Below, one piece after another: positions 38,171 to 50,900 of a stretch of 64,000 nt of DNA. A program made the translations under genes and the position numbers. Position 1 is the first letter of the stretch. Each line of letters starts with the position of its first letter. Below the pieces are notes generated by a model. It worked only from the letters and a program-made list of their open reading frames with translations. It was not told where the DNA came from and made no database searches. Source of the DNA: Wuchereria bancrofti (taxonomy: Eukaryota; Nematoda; Chromadorea; Rhabditida; Onchocercidae); assembly GCA_005281725.1 (NCBI GenBank), contig SSBO01000007.1:5855126-5919125 (forward strand), given 5' to 3'.

Positions 38171-38277
38171 AAACTTTGCTAAGCAAATTAAAAAAAGCAA
38201 AAAGAAACAAAAAAAAAAACTATTTTGAATTGATTTTATTTACTAAAATCGTACGTGTACGGTGCATAATTTTGTTG

Positions 38278-41200
38278 ATGTCAACAAAAAAACATTTATT
38301 ATCATTCAACGAGGAAAATTTAAAATCATTTCCAGTCTGTGACATTGAATATGTTAGCTTCAAATATATTTGGGCTACAAAAGTTTTAATGCGTCAACTT
38401 AATGATAATGAATCAGTCATTTTGCATGTGTCACCAAAATTTGCAACTGTTCATGGACAGGTTGCATTTCAATGGTCATTGCAAATGCGTGGCACAACAT
38501 TTCTCAATGATAAAGTTTGTTTACTTTTTGCTAATCAAAATTTATTTATCAAAATATTCCATTAATTAATTAATGCTATTTTTATTAATTAAAATTAGAA
38601 GCAATCAAAATAACAAAAAAATAAATTGCTTATTTCATATATGTTATATTTAAATTTTTTAGTAAAAGTTAAAATAAAATTTTATATAATTACATTTTAT
38701 AAAAAAAATTTTGAAATATTATTTTTTCATAAATGCTATAATTAAATTTTATAATAAAACATGTATGTTACAGTTAAATTGTATAATTTGATATAATTAT
38801 AATTGAATATTATGGGAAATAATCAAATACAATGATAATCATAATCACAATTATAATTCGAAATAAATTATTGCAGTAATTTATTTTAAATTTTATAATA
38901 AAACATATATGTTATTTTCAAATTCTATCATTTAAAATTTTTTGAAAATTTTCTATAATATAATTAAAACATCATATATATTAATCAAATATAATACTAA
39001 CCAAAATCATAATTATAATTTTAATTAAATCATCACAATAAATGTTATTTCTTGTTCAAATTTTATAACAAAACATCTATGCTGCACTTAAATTTTATCA
39101 TTTAAAATTTTTTGATATTTTTCTATAATATAATTAAAATGTCATACATATTAATCAAATATAATAATCATAATATAGTAATCAAATATAACAATGAGAA
39201 ATTAATCAAATGTAATAATCGTAATCATAATTGTAATTTTAATTAAATTATTGTCATAAATGTTATTTATGCAATAATCATAATCATAATTAAAATATAA
39301 TACATGTATATATATTCAAATTAATCAAATTTTAATAAAATTAATATTTCAAATTATGAATAATTAGATTAATTAAAGGATGAAATGGAATTAGAAAAAG
39401 GAAATCAAGATGAAGTGGAATGTGAACCGAATTATATAGCATTATCATTGTACTTTAATGATGGACCAGCACCAATCATTGATAATCTACAAGCAATCAC
39501 CAAACTTTTGCAAAATAAGAAATGTAGCATTGGTAGTAATGATGATAACGATGATGGCGATGGCGTTAATGGCTATGTTGTCGCTGAAAGTAATTAATAT
39601 TTATTCAATTTTTCATTAATTAATTATATTAATTTAAAAAAAAACAAAAAAGTGTGCTAATTTTTTGTTTTTTGACTTTAATAATAATTAAATTTAAGTA
39701 ATTAAATGGAGCTAATGGTTATGTTATTGCTGAAAGTAATTATTAGTTATTGAATTTTTCGTTAATCAATTATATTAATTTAAAAAAAGCGAGAAAAAGG
39801 CAAAAAGAAATGCTAATTTTTTGTTTTTTGATTTTAATAATGATTAAATTTAAATAATTAAATGAGCTAATAGCTATGTTGTCGCTGAAAGTTATTATTA
39901 ATTATTGAATTTTTTGTAAATAAATCACATTAATTTAAAAGAACGAAAAAATTTTTCTTTTGCTAATTTTTTATTTTTTGACTTAAATGGTAATTAGATT
40001 TAAATAATTAAATGATAATGCATGGATGATAATGTTTTGAGAAATTTTAGAAATAAAGTGCAAATTTTCAAAAGTTTTCGAATTTCTTTAAAAAAAACGA
40101 ATTTTGAAAAATCTTTAATTTAAAAATTTTATTTTCTAAAAAAATTTGTCGAAAAAAAAGAGAAGAATAGATTGCTTGGACATGTTTTATCAATCATCAT
40201 TGATCCTTCATTTGCAATTGTTTTTATGATAATACTTATTTTATAATTGTAATTAAGATTAATTGATAATTTTGATAATTTTTAAGTTGTAACTATCATA
40301 ACAATTTGTCTTCGCTTTTTCTACCCTGTAATTCTCCAAAATCTAATCTGATAAGTGATATGATAATAATATAGAAAACAAAAATGAATAAACAAAATCT
40401 AAAATAAAACTCATAGCCATTTGCTTATTCTACAATTTAGAAGCAAAATTAATTAACAAATGTTAAATGTTAAAATTTGCAATGTTAAAATTAAATTTTC
40501 ATCCAAAATTTAATATTCTATTTTGGCAAAAATTATTTTCAAAATTTTAAGAGATTAAAAACATTTTTACCAAATTTAAAAAATTATTAATTTTTTAGCA
40601 AAACGATTAAGCGCTATTCGTGGTAAAGAAACTGAACTTACAACAATGCAACGTTTTGATTTTTCGAATTATATAAAAGTTAGCAAATATTTTTTTTTTA
40701 CATTTTATCAATTATCATTTTAAAAATTCGAATAAATTAATAGATTATAGGAAGAAATTGCTGATATATGTTTAAAATTATTGATTAACTCCTGCATTTC
40801 ATAATTAATTGCTCAATTCATTCTTTTTTTTAGTTATTTAATCAGAAAAAAAAAATGATAGTACAATTTTTAATTGAAAATGTTAGAAAATTGAATGTTA
40901 TGCAATCATATCAACAAAGTATTTCAAATTATTCCTTTTTGTTTTTTTAAAATAAACTTACTTTTTTTTTAATTAAATAATTTAATAAATTTCAAACAAT
41001 CTTTTTGTTTTAGGAAAATGTAGGTCAAATAGTACGCTTATCAATTATGCTAAATTTTCCCGTGCAAGTATTTGAACCAAGTACCTATCTTAATACACTT
41101 ACGCCAACGCCAATTACGTCATTTCTTACAGCTAACTATCGAGCACGAGCATCCTCAAAAGTATTTAATAGATGTTCACGAAAGTCTGTCATATTTTGTC

Positions 41201-44200
41201 AATTTTTATATATTTTTTTTTTTGATTTTTTTCACTTTTTTTCGTAATTTACTTAAAATTTAATAAATTTAAAAGAAAAAATTATGATAATACATAACAA
41301 AAAATAAGTAAATAATTTTACTACAAAAAAAAAGGCGAAGCAAATTTGTAAAAGACATAAAGACGAAATGTATTTATATAAATAAATAATAAAAACAAAA
41401 AATTAGCGAAAAAATATATAATAATATTAGCAAATTCATTAAATGTTTACGAAATTAAATTATTTCAAATTTCAATTTTTTCCTTTTACCTGTTTTATAA
41501 TACTAAATAATATTAAACTTTGATATATTATTATTATCATTATTATTTTATTATTATTACTACTATTATTATCACTATTGTCATTATTATTATTATTTAA
41601 TTTCAGAAATAAATTATTGATCAATATGGACGATAATATTCGTCGAAGATTATCACTAAAGCAGCAGGAAGATCTTGAAGAAATTTTCAATCGTATAATC
41701 AATGAGGAAAATGAATATTGTAACAAATCACACTCAGAAACTGATTTTAAAAATTATAAAGGATTGAAAAAAGCAACGTTAGTTGATTATATTGAAATTT
41801 TCCTCCTTTCTAATTAATTTTAGTTTCAAAAAAAAAAAAAATGCTAATAACTTATTAAAATAATTTATTTGTTAATACTTTAATAAAGTTGTGAGAAAAG
41901 AATGAAAAAAAAAGACTAGTTAAAAAGATTTAAATTTAGATTTAAAATCAAAAAAATTCATGTGAAAATTTTGTCTTTTCTATTTTTAATATTATAATTA
42001 TGATTTTTGATTATAAGTTAAATTTCTTTCGTCTTTAATTATAAGCGCAATTATTATTTTTTTTTTTGTGTTAAATGCAATAAAAATTTTTTGAATTAGA
42101 ACTTAATTACTTATCATAATAATAAAATATGATAATTTAATAAAAGATAAGATGAATGCTTGCTATTATTATTATATACATTTATTTACATTTAAAAAAT
42201 TATTTTTCTTTGATAATAAATATGCAAAAAAAAAAAAAAATTTCGCTTTTTTTTTTTTCAGTTATAAAACAATTTTATTTAAAAAATTATTAATGGCATG
42301 TTGTGATGGTTGTCAAAAGAAAGCTAAAATAATGGAAGAGGAAAATTTTGAAATGGAACAAGAAGATGGATTAGAGGGTTTGGACGATGAAAATACATTT
42401 GAATGTAATGAGCAAAATAAGGATGCTATTCATGAGGTTTCATTTGATAATTTCTATCAAAATTATTTTATAAATTAAAAAAATAAAAAATAAAATAAGA
42501 ATTTTATGATTAAATTAAATGGCTGCGATTTGATTAAAATTATTTGTTAATAAATATTCTTAACAATGATATATGTCAAATATTTGAAATATGATATTTT
42601 TTACAAAATTTAAAAAAAAAAGTAAATTTTGTTATTATTATTATTACTATCATTGTCATTATTGTTATTATTTATTACTATTATTGCTATTATTATTGTC
42701 ATTTGTTATCGCTCTTACTGTTATTAATTATATTACCTCGATTTTTATTATCATTATTAATTATGATTATTATTGTTAGTTTTTTTTTTTTTTTAAATTT
42801 CCTTTTCAGGTGCTTGCTAATATGTTTTTTACAAAAATTGCTTTACCAGAAATGGGTTTTGTGGAAAATTTTGCTGACTTTTTAATTGATGCTGAAATAA
42901 ATAATTTACCTGTATTAAAAAGAGTATGTGAAGGTTATTTATGTAGCGAATTAAATTCAGTAAGTTTTATATTATCAATTTTTTACATATCATTCATTTT
43001 TCAAAAAACAAAAGTAAAAAGATTTCCTCCTTAAAAAGAACTTTTAAATTAACAAAATTTACACAAATATTAGCATAGAAAAAGAAAAAACAGAAAAGTA
43101 AGAGTAAAAAAAGTAAGAAAAAGAAATTTAAATTTCGAATAACTACTAATAATTATTTCATTTATTTTTTTTTTTGATGCATAAATGATTGAAAAAAAAA
43201 TTTTTTTTTTTTTCAATTATTACAACTATCAAATTTTTTAAATTAATTTTAATTAAAGAATTATTTCTTGTTTCGTTCAGAAAAGAGACTTAATAACATC
43301 ATTGCTACTGGAACTCTTATTTTTGGCTATTGTTTTCAATTTACGAGTATTGAAATCAATGACACTTTCTGAATTATCCGATCGTCCGGATGAATTAAAC
43401 GTACCGGATGCCTTATTAGCGCTTGATGAATATAAGTAATCAGTTTTTCCTTCCTTTTTTTTTCTTGAAATTTTTTAGTTTCTTTTTTTCAACTTTCTTT
43501 TTCATTTTATTTTTTGAAGGAAATATTTATTTATGGATTTTATTGAAAATAAAATTAAAATGACATGATGTTAATGCAAATATATATTATCCGAAAATTT
43601 TATTATATTGATTTTATAAATTATCTGTAATTTTCCATATGTTTCATGGTGAAATTTTTTTCAGAAATTTGGATCGTCGAATGATAAAACTTAGTGGAAG
43701 CAATCTTGTTGAAGTAATTGAAGAAGTGCAACGATTTCGAAAACAAAAATTACGCACAAAATTAATTAAAAAAATTACAAAAAATATTTCGGTTTGTTTT
43801 TTTCTTTTTTATTGTTACTGCTTTTTTTCTTGCTTTTTCCACATGTAAATAATAGCAAAGCTGTATTTTTCCTAAAAAAAGAAAAAAAAAAAACCCATTC
43901 GAATTAAATATTCAATTTAACAGCTTTTTAAAACAATTTTTATCGTTGGAAAACTTTTTTTTTGCTTAAAGTCAAAAAGTCAAAAAAAGAAGAAAAAGTC
44001 TTAAAGTCGAAAAAAAAAAGAAAAAGTCAACATTTAGACTGTCAAAGTTTTTTTTTTTCATTATTTTTTTATTTTTTCCAATTTTAACAAACATTAGGAT
44101 AAAATCATGTGAGAATGCGCAACAAAAGATGCACTACCAATAATTGTTAAAAGAAGTTATTAATGCAAAAAAATAAAAATACAAAAAAAAAAAAAAAAAA

Positions 44201-44413
44201 AAAAACTTGAAAATATTTGAGCAATTTAAAATTATTTCCAAAATGAAAATAGAAAAAAAAAGAATAATTAAAATTATTTCAGAGTAAAAATACGAAAACA
44301 ATATTTTAAAATATTTCAGAATGAAAATATAAAAACAACATACACAAAATGCTTTTCAGGATGATATAAATGAAATGAAGACTGACGATAATATGAATTC
44401 TGTTCAATTATAA
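38278..44413 (+). CDS. Divergent MATH/BTB (SPOP-like) domain protein
   Basis: MATH/BTB proteins commonly act as substrate adaptors of cullin-3 ubiquitin ligases. Ten phased exons give 509 aa: 38278-38514, 39379-39589, 40599-40678, 41014-41183, 41607-41777, 42262-42436, 42810-42959, 43281-43435, 43665-43791 and 44360-44413. The MATH part (about 20-215) is inferred from VSFKYIWATKV, HGQVAFQWSLQ and NYIALSLYF. The end of BTB and start of BACK (349-398) is the strongest part: AIHEVLANMFFTKIALPEM then LKRVCEGYLCSELN aligns with SPOP without gaps. Acidic inserts lie at about 136-143 and 313-333. The usual BTB HK-x-IL-x-RSPVF core is poorly kept, so adaptor function is uncertain. The start is the first in-frame ATG. 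Weakest calls are the exon 4 donor (GTCTGT) and the exon 2 acceptor (TTAAAG). It converges on LAS1L. Confidence 0.75.
39567..40017 (+). repeat. Triplication of exon 2 end plus 5' splice site
   Basis: Three tandem units of about 146-155 bp start at 39567, 39713 and 39868. The first holds the real exon end (Gly-Tyr-Val-Val-Ala-Glu) and donor GAAAGTAATT. The second keeps GGTTATGTTATTGCTGAAAG with GTAATT, and the third GCTATGTTGTCGCTGAAAG with GTTATT. All are followed by TTAATTTAAA and GCTAATTTTTTxTTTTTTGA segments. The extra copies lie in the intron and have no acceptor; they could act as decoy or alternative donors. Confidence 0.8.
42630..42778. repeat. ATT microsatellite just upstream of a MATH/BTB exon
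   Basis: An ATT/GTT/ACT array ending about 30 bp before the acceptor of the exon at 42810. A similar short array (41528-41598) directly precedes the acceptor of the exon at 41607, so both serve as extended pyrimidine-containing acceptor context. Confidence 0.7.
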
Positions 44414-44822
44414 TTGCAGGGTTTTCTAATTTTTAATTCATGAATTCCAATATTTATAAGCCTTTTTGTATCATTTTAACATTTCATACTTCATATTCTG
44501 TCGTCATGTTTCGTTTTCTCAATAATTCAATAATTTTTTTATCACAAAATAAACGATACTATAATATGATGTTGAAAAATTTAACAAATTAAAAGTAAAC
44601 CAGAAACATTGTTTCGTTTTTTTCTTTTCTCCTTTTAATTTCACATTTCTTAATACTATCTCATTAGTAAAATTTAAAAAAAAAACAAAAACAAAAATAA
44701 ACAAATAAACAAACAAACAAGCAAGCAAACATAGAGATATGTATGAATAATATCATTTCATAAATTAAAATTGTCATTATTATGCATTATCTTAGGCAAT
44801 GCAATGACATTTTCGAACTGTC
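44414..44822. other. Intergenic gap between two convergent genes
   Basis: Only 409 bp separate the MATH/BTB stop codon from the LAS1L stop codon. Both 3' UTRs must end here or overlap. It contains an AAAC/AAAT-rich stretch at about 44670-44732. No clear poly(A) signal pair was assigned. Confidence 0.6.
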
Positions 44823-44986
44823 CTATTGTACTACTTCAGGTTCAATAACCAGGTATAATGATTCTGTACTTTGCTCAGGTGTTAACCCAAGTGGAATACC
44901 TTTCCATTCTAATGAATTACAGATTGACCAACGATGTACATTATTGGTTGAACTATTTGAATCCGTTATTTCCGGTTTCATTTCAT
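44823..44986 (-). other. C-terminal tail exon of LAS1L
   Basis: The sequence ends HRWSICNSLEWKGIPLG and then an acidic-hydrophobic stretch to TAG at 44823. It is open in phase with the preceding exon only if that exon is spliced at A|GTTAGA, four bases before its own TAG. An open frame on the opposite strand (44782-45012) is its shadow. An alternative is that a shorter isoform stops at 45981. Confidence 0.7.
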
Positions 44987-47900
44987 CTGTAATTATTAAA
45001 AAATTATTATAATTTTTCCAATTGACTAAATGCTTAACATTCTGAGCTTTAAATGTATTATTGAAGTTAAATTTTTAAATTTCTACAATTCAACATTTAT
45101 CATTTTTAGAAATAAAGCAGTTTTTCTGCTACCAAATAAACAGTTTACTTATCGTTTATTATATTACAAATCTAGGAAAAAGAACTGTTAATTATAGAGC
45201 AATCAATTTTCAAGAATAATTAAAAATAACAAAAACAAACTAGAATATAATACTCGCTCAAAAAAATTTTAGTTAAAAAAAAAAAGAAAAAAACTACATA
45301 ATTTCATCAACTAACTCTTACTGTTATTAGCTTCGAATTTATTGTTTCATTCATTATTTGTCTTGTATATTCTAATTTACAAATAAAAGAAATCGTATGC
45401 TTTTTTTTTTGTTTCACCTTGTTACTAATTGCACAAAGTATAAATTATACGCATTGTATGAAAAAAATTTTTTAAAAAATGAAAATTTTAAGCATATAAT
45501 TCAATTTATTATATCAAAAAAGGAACCAATTACTACTACACTTTTATAATTTAAGTTTAGTCTTTATAATTTTATAGCGCGGAAGAAAAAGAAAACTAAC
45601 TGCATGTTGAGATTTTAAATCTTATTAAGATAAATTTTTACAACTGCTAAAAGTTTGAAAAAAAGAAACTTCATGCATATGTAGAGAATTTGATAATGAG
45701 GTCAAATGCTAATCATTTTAAGTATGATTATAAAAATTAGTAGCAAGTAAAATATATTTATAACTAAGATTATTTATGTATTGAAGTATAAAGTTAAGCA
45801 AATTATCTCCTATAAAATCTTATGGTTATATATTAATTGCCACGAAAAATTCTCCAAATAATGCTTAATTTTAAATTATTTCGTTTAAGCAATTAAACTT
45901 TTTATAATTGAGAAAATATTGAAGTATGCAAAATGGTAAGTGAAAATGAGAAAGGATGAAAATAACAGGGTTATAATTATCTAACTTTTTTTCTTTGCCA
46001 TTAAATTTCGCAAGTCATCGACAGTTTTAAATGATGCACCAATATTGGTGGAATCCGGAAATGACGCATCAATATTGGTGGAATCCGGAAATGACGTAGT
46101 TCCGGTGACAGTTGTCTTTTTAGAAGACAATACAACGAGTTGCTTCAATGCATTCTGTTCTTTCTCTGTTATTTTTTCAATTTTGCTCAGAATTCTGAAA
46201 ATTTTAATTGAACAAATTGGAGACATTTTCAAATAATAAAATCAAAAAAAAAAAAAATTAATAAGCTAAGAACAAGAAATTGCTATGATATTTTCCAAGA
46301 GAAAAAAAAAATAGTATTTAAGTTTGTAATTCGAATACTTTAGTACATTTAAAAAAAAAAAGTACAATTATAAAAAAGAAAAAAAAATTTTTTTCTTTTT
46401 TACTTATCAAAATATGCTTCTCGTAATTCTTTTGGAGCCAACATTATCGCTTTCAAAATTCTTTCCCATTCAGATTGACTTAAAACATTTGCTAAAAGAA
46501 ATTACATTTAAAAATAAAAAATTTGCTATGATTAATAATATATGAAAATATTTTACAAATTTCAATACTATAATTGAAAATTTATCACTTAATTGGAAAG
46601 ATAAAAAAAAAAGAATTAAATAAGTGATTCAAACGATACTATTAATTGATGTTTATAAAGCATAAAAATTATTAATAAATAATTTTGAAAAAAAAAAAAA
46701 ATGCTAACATTCCACATAAGCAGTTAACATTCGATCACTCCATGCAATTAGTTGTCTTTTTCGTATTGGTTGTATTTCATCATTTGATGAAATTTCAAGA
46801 AGCTAAAATAAACATTGATTTAATTCCTTAATAAAATGTTAATTTTGATATATCATTATTGATAACTGATATCCGGTAATGAATATTTGTAAATTATTTA
46901 CTGATAAGTAACAAATTAAGCATAATTTCACCATCAGAAAAATTAAGTTTTTTTCTTTATAAATGTTTTTTTCTTTTTTTTTTGTATATAAATTATCTTT
47001 TGGATAAAAGATAGTAATATTTACCTGGAAGAGTAATTCAGGTAACATTTTAGCTTCATTTAGATAATGAAAGATTGGTTTCCAGAAAAGCTGCAAATCT
47101 TCTGGAACAACCCATATAGCTTCATTTTCTGGAAATAAAAAGAAAATTATCTAGTCTTTTTTTTTTGAACAAAGCTGCAAAAAACATAAATTGAAAAATC
47201 TTCAGAGATAAAAATAATTATTTTTCAAAATCCAAAAAGAAAAAAGAAGAAAACCTTATTATAACTTACTTCTATATCAATGTGCCATTTCATATGAAAT
47301 AACCTTAATATAAAATAACATAAAATTATCATTGTAACTAATAAATCAAACTCATACTTGCAAATATATTATGATCAATTGATCTAACTTGTTTCTCGTT
47401 TAAAATCAAATATCCTTCAAGTAAAAATGCGCCCAGAAATTCCCTGAAATGCGGAAAAATTCATTTTCAGATTCAATCTTCTCGACTAATTTACATAAAA
47501 TTCTATAAATTAAACATAGTAATTATATATATAGCAAATCATCTAAAGCAACATACAGAAATAAAAATAATTACAAATTTAACTTAGCTAACTTTTTTGG
47601 TTGTAAATCAATTGAGTAAATAATTTAACAAAATTAATTTTTAAAAATGATAAATTTTGATAAATTTAATTGGTCAAAATATAATTTAGTGTTCAAATTT
47701 CTAGTTTTTAACGAAGAACAATATGAAAAATAATTGATAAACAATCAAATTCATGCAAAAATTTGGAAAAAAAAGAATTTATATGAAATAAGTAAGATCA
47801 TAACTAGTAATTCAGATTAAAATTATCACTGATTAAATGAACGAGAATTTATAAGCAATTTACCAAGGATGCATCATAATAAATGTTTCCATTTTTGCCA

Positions 47901-50900
47901 ATATCTTTTGGAATTTTATTTCCATGTTTGGCTTAACATTTTTTCGATACGCAGATAATTTCATCTAAAAAATAAGAATTATTTGGATGATAACAATGAT
48001 AAACGATGAGTTATAATAATGATAATGAATTTTGTCATTTTAGAAATAATTGATAAGAAATTAGTCGGGAAGAATAAAATTATTAATTTAATTACATTAT
48101 AATCCATGCTTTTATTCTAATTCAGTTAAGCAATCAATAACAAGAATTTCCCGTTCTTTTTTTTTTCTTTTTAAATTCATTCTTTTTTTCTTTGATTTTT
48201 ATTTCTAAATTTAGTGATAAACTAAAACTTTATGAATTCAACTACCTTTTTAAAAGAACAAAGCATGAAACGATCAATTAAATCAGCAGCTTGTTGTTGT
48301 AAATCAGTTTCATCATTTTCATTTTGAATATTTGAATTTAGTCCAATTGCTTCAGCTACTGGTCTTGACCAGTGATGCTCCTAGAAAGAAAAGAATGAAA
48401 TTTATCAATATAATTTATCATTATAATGTAAAATAATTTTGAAGGAAGTTTAATTAATCTATGAACAGTTTATAAAAAAAATTTAACTTGAAATATCTTC
48501 TTGAAATATAAAATCAAATTGCAATTTAAACAGTTTCATAAAATTTACTTGAAATGTTTTCTTGAAATATGAAATTAAACTGCAATTTCAATAATCAATC
48601 TTAAATCTTACCTATCAAAAGCATTTAATTTTTCAATTTTTTTTTTAGATGTCAAAATAATTTGATGCTGAAAGCAATTTTTCATAATTCATCTAAAAAA
48701 AAAAAGAAAGAAAAAAATACCCAAAGCCAATTGCGACAGTATTGCGCTGCTTGACGTAAATTTTCTAGCGATGGAAGATGCGAATGAGTTGCACCATGTC
48801 GAATATCAACTACCCATTGTGGAATACCAACCTAAAATAAATTTTGAAAATTTATTAAATTAAAGTTGACATCTAAAATTGAATTGTTATGAAAAAAAAG
48901 AAAATTTTGACAAAAATTTCACCATCAAATGAAATACTTACATCACTAACAGCTGATGCAATTGATTTGAATTTATAATTCGTTTGACATATTTCATTAA
49001 CATAATTGACAAATCTGTAAAAAAAAAAATAATAAATAAAAAAAGAGGAAGAAAAAATTGCATAATCTTTCATTTATTTGAATCTTTATAATTTATTATC
49101 TGATAAAATATACTTTGAATTTAATTGAAAAATTGAAAATTTAGGAGATGAAAGTTAAATAAGCTGATTGATTACAGAAAATTAAACGCTAATTAATTGA
49201 TGTCCTCAATTTTTTTACTTTTCACACGAAGTTTAGAAATTATTATGGTCACTCTTACACTAATTTGAAAATTCACTTTATAACAAAACGCTCACTAAAC
49301 TTTAAATAAGATTAATTAATATTAATGTAGACAGAGCAAATTCTACAAAATATATTATTAAAAGTTATTAATGCAAAAATATCCGTAAACTTTTGAAGTT
49401 AATGAGAATAAAAATACAAAGTTTAATTTTTATGATAATTTCAAATCAACTCATATATTTATTTTTATTTTCTTAACAATACACATTTTATGTTTTCAAT
49501 TTTATTTTTTTTATTTTTGAATTGCAATTATTTATTTGTTGTATGATTAATCGGACAATCAATCTATATGTTCCATTTTAAAAATCCATTAATTTAATAC
49601 TAACATTTTTATCATTCCCTATTTTTATGGAAAAAAAATAAAAAAAAAGAAAAACTATTCTATTTCCTTTTTTTTTCTTCTTTAATAAATATTTTTGAAG
49701 TGGAAACTTTAATTGTACATTACATTAAACTCTTTCTTTAACAATTTTATATAATTTCAATCTTTTCCCTTTAGATATTTCATGATTTCTTATCCATTTT
49801 AGCATTTCTATTCTAACTTAGCTACTTTTGCTTAGCTATTGAAGCAATAAAGCAATGATTTTTTTTTTGTTTCCAATAAAAAATTTCACAATTACAATAG
49901 CAAGATTATTTTTTAAAATATGAATAAACATATAAGCAATAAGTTATGTAAAGTAATAATTGAATGATTATTTTATCAATATTTCTTTAAAATTTTTTTA
50001 ACAAATTTTACAAAACTTAACTGTAAAAATATATCGAAAAAACATTGGAAAAATTGGTGTGCAATATTAAACTAATAAATTTAGCCATTTCTTAATTAAG
50101 CATTCAAATATTTTATTCAAAATTATTTTCATATTTCGATAACATATCATTAAAAATAAAGGAAAAATATTATCAGAGCTCTAACTATTACTTGATATTA
50201 GACAATTAATGATGCGATATATCTAATCACAATTTTAATTAGTAATATTATCAATCTGATCTCAATATTTTGCTTTATTTATTTATTTTTTTTTTTGAAA
50301 TTATTAAGGAAGAAATTTTTCCAAAATAGAAAACAAAAAAAAAAAATTAAAAATAATTTACATATAATTCATTCTTATCATTGTTGCCATATATGTGTGT
50401 ATCTAATCTTTTTTACAACTATTCTTTCTAACTTTTATTACATTAACTTTATTTTGTTCATATAAAAATTATTCAGCTCATAACATTCATTTCTAATCAT
50501 ATCTTATCATTATCTCTATCACTATACTATTTGCTCGATATATACATTATATGTTATTAAATCATTATTTTATCTCAATCACAATTGATTATCTTATTTA
50601 ATAAATCATATTAGTAGTGATTGTATCAAACATTTCAATACTCATTTTTTATCATATAATCATTTCTCAATACTCATTTTTTTTTTCAACAAAATATTCA
50701 AAATTGATTTTTCTTCATTTTTTTTTGTCACAACTTTCTCATTTTAAAAATAAAAATTTAAAATTGTTCTACTCCTATTTTACCCTCACTCATCATCAAA
50801 AAATTTAAGCTTTCTATATATTCCAATCTATAAATATGCAAAATAAATCCCTTTTTTTTCGTTGTGTAAAATTATCAAATGAAAAATCATTTCAGCTTAT

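Larger units (their letters stand above)
18525..38277. other. 19.75-kb region without a recognised gene
   Basis: AT-rich DNA between the SLC26 5' end and the MATH/BTB gene. Open frames are short, are rich in Ile, Lys, Asn and Phe, and have no recognised domain or phased exon chain. Long repeats, minisatellites and a gap are listed separately. Between them (18.5-19.7, 23.5-28.7, 30.4-32.5 and 33.1-36.3 kb) I see only A/T homopolymers and low-complexity sequence. Unannotated non-coding RNA or promoters cannot be excluded. Confidence 0.55.

Noticed and set aside
41158..41166. AAA|GTATTT donor for MATH/BTB exon 4
   Set aside because: It would leave phase 0, which meets a stop at once in the next exon; the GTCTGT donor at 41184 is the one that fits, although weak.
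44098..44112. Alternative last exon of the MATH/BTB gene (ATTAG then Asp-Lys-Ile-Met and stop)
   Set aside because: Phase fits, but the acceptor at 44359 (TTTTCAG) is stronger and encodes a longer tail. It could be a minor isoform.
44782..45012. 76-codon plus-strand open frame
   Set aside because: The antisense shadow of the LAS1L tail exon.
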